Below, in pieces: positions 38,408-40,828 of a DNA stretch of 40,828 nucleotides. The translations under genes were made by a program, and so were the position numbers. The DNA lies in NCBI RefSeq assembly GCF_016900375.1, contig NZ_JACJKB010000018.1, forward strand, positions 1 to 40,828, read 5' to 3'. The stretch is from Collinsella tanakaei. GTDB lineage: Bacteria; Actinomycetota; Coriobacteriia; Coriobacteriales; Coriobacteriaceae. Numbering within the stretch: position 1 is the stretch's first letter; each line of letters begins with the position of its first letter. A model generated the notes under the pieces. It saw only the letters and a list, made by a program, of their open reading frames with translations, had not been told where the DNA came from and did not search any database.

Positions 38408-38528
38408 TATACTCAGTACGAGCAGAAGGTTTCAAGCCCTCCTGCAATTTGGTGTAGTGGTGGGTGAACCCACACAGAACAACCGCCTTGGCAGGGGCGG
38501 TTGTTCCCGTTTTAGGGGCTCACCCACC
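38408..38528 (+). ncRNA. Candidate small RNA with promoter-like box and hairpins
   Basis: TATACT at 38408-38413 could be a -10. Downstream are a weak GCAG/CTGC hairpin (38422-38445), an outer 9-bp stem GGTGGGTGA / TCACCCACC (38459-38467 with 38520-38528) and nested within it a perfect 10-bp stem AACAACCGCC / GGCGGTTGTT (38478-38505), followed by CCCGTTTTA. Lacks ORFs with ribosome sites. No -35 box is seen. It could instead be a terminator plus repeat. Compare Rfam families before naming. Confidence 0.35.
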
Positions 38529-38703
38529 GAAAAGTGTCATTAGACCACCAGGATCAAGATGACCACAAACGCCACGAGAAGATGACCGGGCAACCTGCGG
38601 ATTTACGACACTGGAGCATGTCTCAACTGTCATAACCGAGTGGGCCGATCCGACAATATGTATATTCTCGACACCTTGTTCGGTATTTCCGCAGGATGCG
38701 CTC

Positions 38704-38743
38704 GCTGCCCGTTCCGAGAATATATATTCTCGGAACGGGCAGC
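38704..38743. repeat. Perfect 40-bp palindrome
   Basis: 20-base arms without loop (GCTGCCCGTTCCGAGAATAT), centred in ATATAT. A partial AATATGTATATTCTCG lies 45 bases upstream. Confidence 0.88.
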
Positions 38744-38752
38744 CCGGTGTAA

Positions 38753-38778
38753 CAGCTTGGGACCTGCCCCCAAACTTG
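38753..38778. repeat. REP-like palindrome at the end of the orphan gene
   Basis: AGCTTGGGACCTGCCCCCAA then ACTTG: an imperfect relative of the 37508 repeat, 5 bases past the stop of the large minus-strand gene, where it could act as its hairpin terminator. Confidence 0.6.
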
Positions 38779-38783
38779 CAACG

Positions 38784-40828
38784 CTACAGGTTCCAGTCCG
38801 CCATGCCGACTGATTCGACCTGATCGGCATCGTTGATGTAAAAGAACAGCACAATGGAACTTGGCAGCCGATATGCCTCATGAGTCGAAGACGAACTGAT
38901 TAGAACGCCGCCGGCATCCAGCGCGCGCTTCCTCGCGGCCGATATTCCCATATCAGGCGCAATGCCGTAAAGACAGTAACCCCAGGCCCTCACCTCAATG
39001 AAATCGACAGCCAGGTCGTCTTTAAGAGAGCTGATGATCACTTGTTCGTTTGCGTACTCTACGCCGGCGGTTGCATGACTGTTGCTCATATCGTCAAAAT
39101 GGTCAATCGCATCATACAGGTTGGTGCCATACAGTGAGGATATTTCTTCATTTTCCGAGATGACGAAATCGTGATCCCCGAAATCGACGCCTCCCGTCAA
39201 TATCTTGAACTCGTACTCTCCCTCACCGAAATAGTCCGTCCCACTCAAACACTCAACTCGAACGGCAAGCCCGTTCTCCAATTCAGAGAACGTAATCTGA
39301 TAGTCGTTCTTACTTCTCTGATCCTCTGCAGAGTACTGCGCAACACCGTCCTCAAGATCGATGAAGAAGTCCAAGACGGAAGGAAGGACCGTATCCCTGT
39401 GTTTGGCCAGCCAGCAAGTCAGTCCGTCAGCCCCTCGAGTAATCTCAATGTCATATGTCACATCGCCATGCCTTATCGTGCCAAACGTTTTGCCGACATA
39501 TTTGCTCCACTCGATACCGGGCATTTGCTCAGATTCATCCCAAGTGCAGTCTTTCACCCACGCCGATCCTTGGTCGGTGCGTTCCCAGTGATTGGAAAGC
39601 TTGATTGGGCTGTTCCTTTCGTTCATTAACTCGTGTTCGATCTTCAGAGAATCCGTCCACTCGCCAAACACCTCAGCGAACACGTCGCAGTACAGCCAAA
39701 AGTCTAGGTACAAACAGGTGAGCTTGGGACGCACTTCTGTTTTTACTCGTGAACCTAAGCCGCCCTCAAGACCCGCGTCCACGATCGGCTGACCGAGGAT
39801 CTGCAGGGCAACCACGTCTTGCACGCCGATTTTGCCCTCTATCATCGCTTCGAGATTGAACTCATTGCGCTGCTCAATACCTCCCGTTATCCGAGGGCTA
39901 TCTTCGAGATAGTTCTTTTCGGCATGGATGTCCACGGAAAACGAAGTGCTGTAACTGACCTCACCGGTTATATCGATCGTCGCGTACACGTTGAAGAACA
40001 ATCCGCATCCGAGCGGCAGAGACGTAAACGGAATGGGAATCGAAGCGATCTTGATTTTCTGCATCTTATCTGGCAGAGCATCTACCGAGAGCTGCATTAC
40101 CGGCGTGACCGTAGCGTCCGCGTCAAGGTTGTAATACTCGTATTTACGCCTAAGAAAACCAGTTCCCGCCCACGCGTCGTCATATTGGACAAGCGCGTCA
40201 AATCCCGAGACAAGAATGCCTCCGGTAAAAGTTGCATCATCTTCAAATCGGAGGGAAAACAGCAGCTTAACGGCACCGTTGTCAGACACCTCCGCCTTGA
40301 AGCTCCCGAATTCCGCGGAATCGCCCCATTCAACCTTCTTGTTAACAGCATTTACGAGATCTTCCTGGGTCAAGGTCTCGTTAATCCAAAGGTCATCATA
40401 GGCGTTGGCAATAGCCAGCAAATCGCCCGTAATAATGTAGTCCGCGTCCTCTATCTCGTCTGGATCAGCCAGCCTAATATCCGTTGTCTTGATAATCGTG
40501 CCGAGCGGAAGCGGCTCGGAGCGCTTGAATCCCACCGAATCTCCCACGCGAAGAGCGCTCGCGTCGCCCTTGACGCCTATCCGAATGGTATCGCCGTCTT
40601 TTGAGGCATACACAGGCGTGAGGCCATTGGCAACAACTACGCCTGCAGCATAGGTGCCCGAAGACGGCTTGCTATCGTCAAAATCGTCCGGGATCTCATC
40701 CTCCTGCACGTCACTGAGTAATCGTCCTTCTCGGTACCGGGTGCAGCGCGAATCGATACCGCCTCGCGCCCACGCCGATATTCCCGTTCGATACCGCCGG
40801 TATTCCGCCTCGGTACCGGCCGCGGACG
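38784..40828 (-). CDS. Large orphan protein, probably partial at the right edge
   Basis: The frame is open from the stop at 38784 to the right edge, at least 681 codons. An internal GTG at 40707-40709 has no ribosome site, so the true start is probably outside the window. No family is recognised. After an acidic start (EDEIPDDFDDSKPSSGTY), much of the region reads as beta-rich, with segments such as IPFTSLPLGCGLFFNVYATIDITGEVSYS; two short hydrophobic runs are too polar for sure membrane helices. Sampled lines have about half G+C against roughly two-thirds in neighbours, suggesting transfer from elsewhere. It stands alone beyond a repeat-filled gap. A secreted or surface role is only a guess. 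Confidence 0.65.
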   Translation of the reverse strand, partial: SAAGTEAEYRRYRTGISAWARGGIDSRCTRYREGRLLSDVQEDEIPDDFDDSKPSSGTYAAGVVVANGLTPVYASKDGDTIRIGVKGDASALRVGDSVGFKRSEPLPLGTIIKTTDIRLADPDEIEDADYIITGDLLAIANAYDDLWINETLTQEDLVNAVNKKVEWGDSAEFGSFKAEVSDNGAVKLLFSLRFEDDATFTGGILVSGFDALVQYDDAWAGTGFLRRKYEYYNLDADATVTPVMQLSVDALPDKMQKIKIASIPIPFTSLPLGCGLFFNVYATIDITGEVSYSTSFSVDIHAEKNYLEDSPRITGGIEQRNEFNLEAMIEGKIGVQDVVALQILGQPIVDAGLEGGLGSRVKTEVRPKLTCLYLDFWLYCDVFAEVFGEWTDSLKIEHELMNERNSPIKLSNHWERTDQGSAWVKDCTWDESEQMPGIEWSKYVGKTFGTIRHGDVTYDIEITRGADGLTCWLAKHRDTVLPSVLDFFIDLEDGVAQYSAEDQRSKNDYQITFSELENGLAVRVECLSGTDYFGEGEYEFKILTGGVDFGDHDFVISENEEISSLYGTNLYDAIDHFDDMSNSHATAGVEYANEQVIISSLKDDLAVDFIEVRAWGYCLYGIAPDMGISAARKRALDAGGVLISSSSTHEAYRLPSSIVLFFYINDADQVESVGMADWNL

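Noticed and set aside
38031-38447. 138-codon minus-strand frame in the gene-free gap
   Set aside because: It overlaps element B and two REP palindromes, has low-complexity composition and no ribosome site.
38415-38450. tRNA-like GGTTTCAAGCCC segment
   Set aside because: No cloverleaf could be drawn around it.

Overview
The window looks like chromosomal DNA from a high-GC Gram-positive actinobacterium, most likely a Coriobacteriia gut commensal of the Collinsella, Olsenella or Enorma type. The evidence is GC-rich genes with Shine-Dalgarno sites and some TTG and GTG starts, a DtxR/MntR-type regulator, LytR-CpsA-Psr and class B sortase envelope proteins, a b subunit of ATP synthase with a signal peptide, and dense intergenic hairpin repeats. 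The genus is inferred; no rRNA gene is present to settle it.

Layout. 0.1-3.1 kb (minus): a phosphohexomutase, a homocysteine S-methyltransferase and a metal-dependent repressor. 3.2-5.6 kb (plus): pepT and a membrane acyltransferase. 5.8-8.3 kb (minus): murA and an LCP cell-wall ligase. 8.4-15.3 kb (minus): the complete F1Fo ATP synthase operon, in the order atpI-like, atpB, E, F, H, A, G, D, C. 15.5-20.5 kb (minus): upp, rpiB, ywlC-glpK and prmC, with a 27-codon orphan ORF on the plus strand. 20.7-25.2 kb (minus): purF, purM and purN, with a 937-base spacer between purF and purM holding three copies of a structured repeat. 25.5-26.8 kb (plus): a CmpB-type membrane protein. 26.9-30.6 kb (minus): a HepT/MntA toxin-antitoxin pair whose hepT has an in-frame amber codon, a MoaE-like protein, a class B sortase, purE and a small membrane protein. 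30.8-35.6 kb (minus): carA-carB. 35.9-37.5 kb (plus): a repeat protein gene broken by an in-frame UGA, and a pyridoxine/pyridoxamine kinase. 37.5-38.8 kb: a gene-free stretch packed with hairpin elements. 38.8 kb to the right edge (minus): one large AT-richer orphan ORF.

The core genes serve nucleotide supply (purF, M, N, E; carAB; upp; rpiB feeding ribose-5-phosphate), energy (atp operon, glpK) and the envelope (murA, LCP, sortase). They are ordinary housekeeping genes, though purN, prmC and carA carry unusual extensions or insertions.

The most novel material is not protein-coding: (1) the 160-173 bp element in the purF-purM spacer, in three copies, one inverted, with compensatory changes in two stems and a shared unpaired core; (2) two adjacent long inverted-repeat elements and a promoter-hairpin candidate sRNA in the 37.5-38.8 kb gap; (3) a folded RNA candidate between carA and carB; (4) near-perfect snap-back palindromes and REP-like motifs at gene ends. 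I found no CRISPR array, rRNA, tRNA, IS transposase or phage module. All family assignments come from reading motifs by eye; no database search was run.
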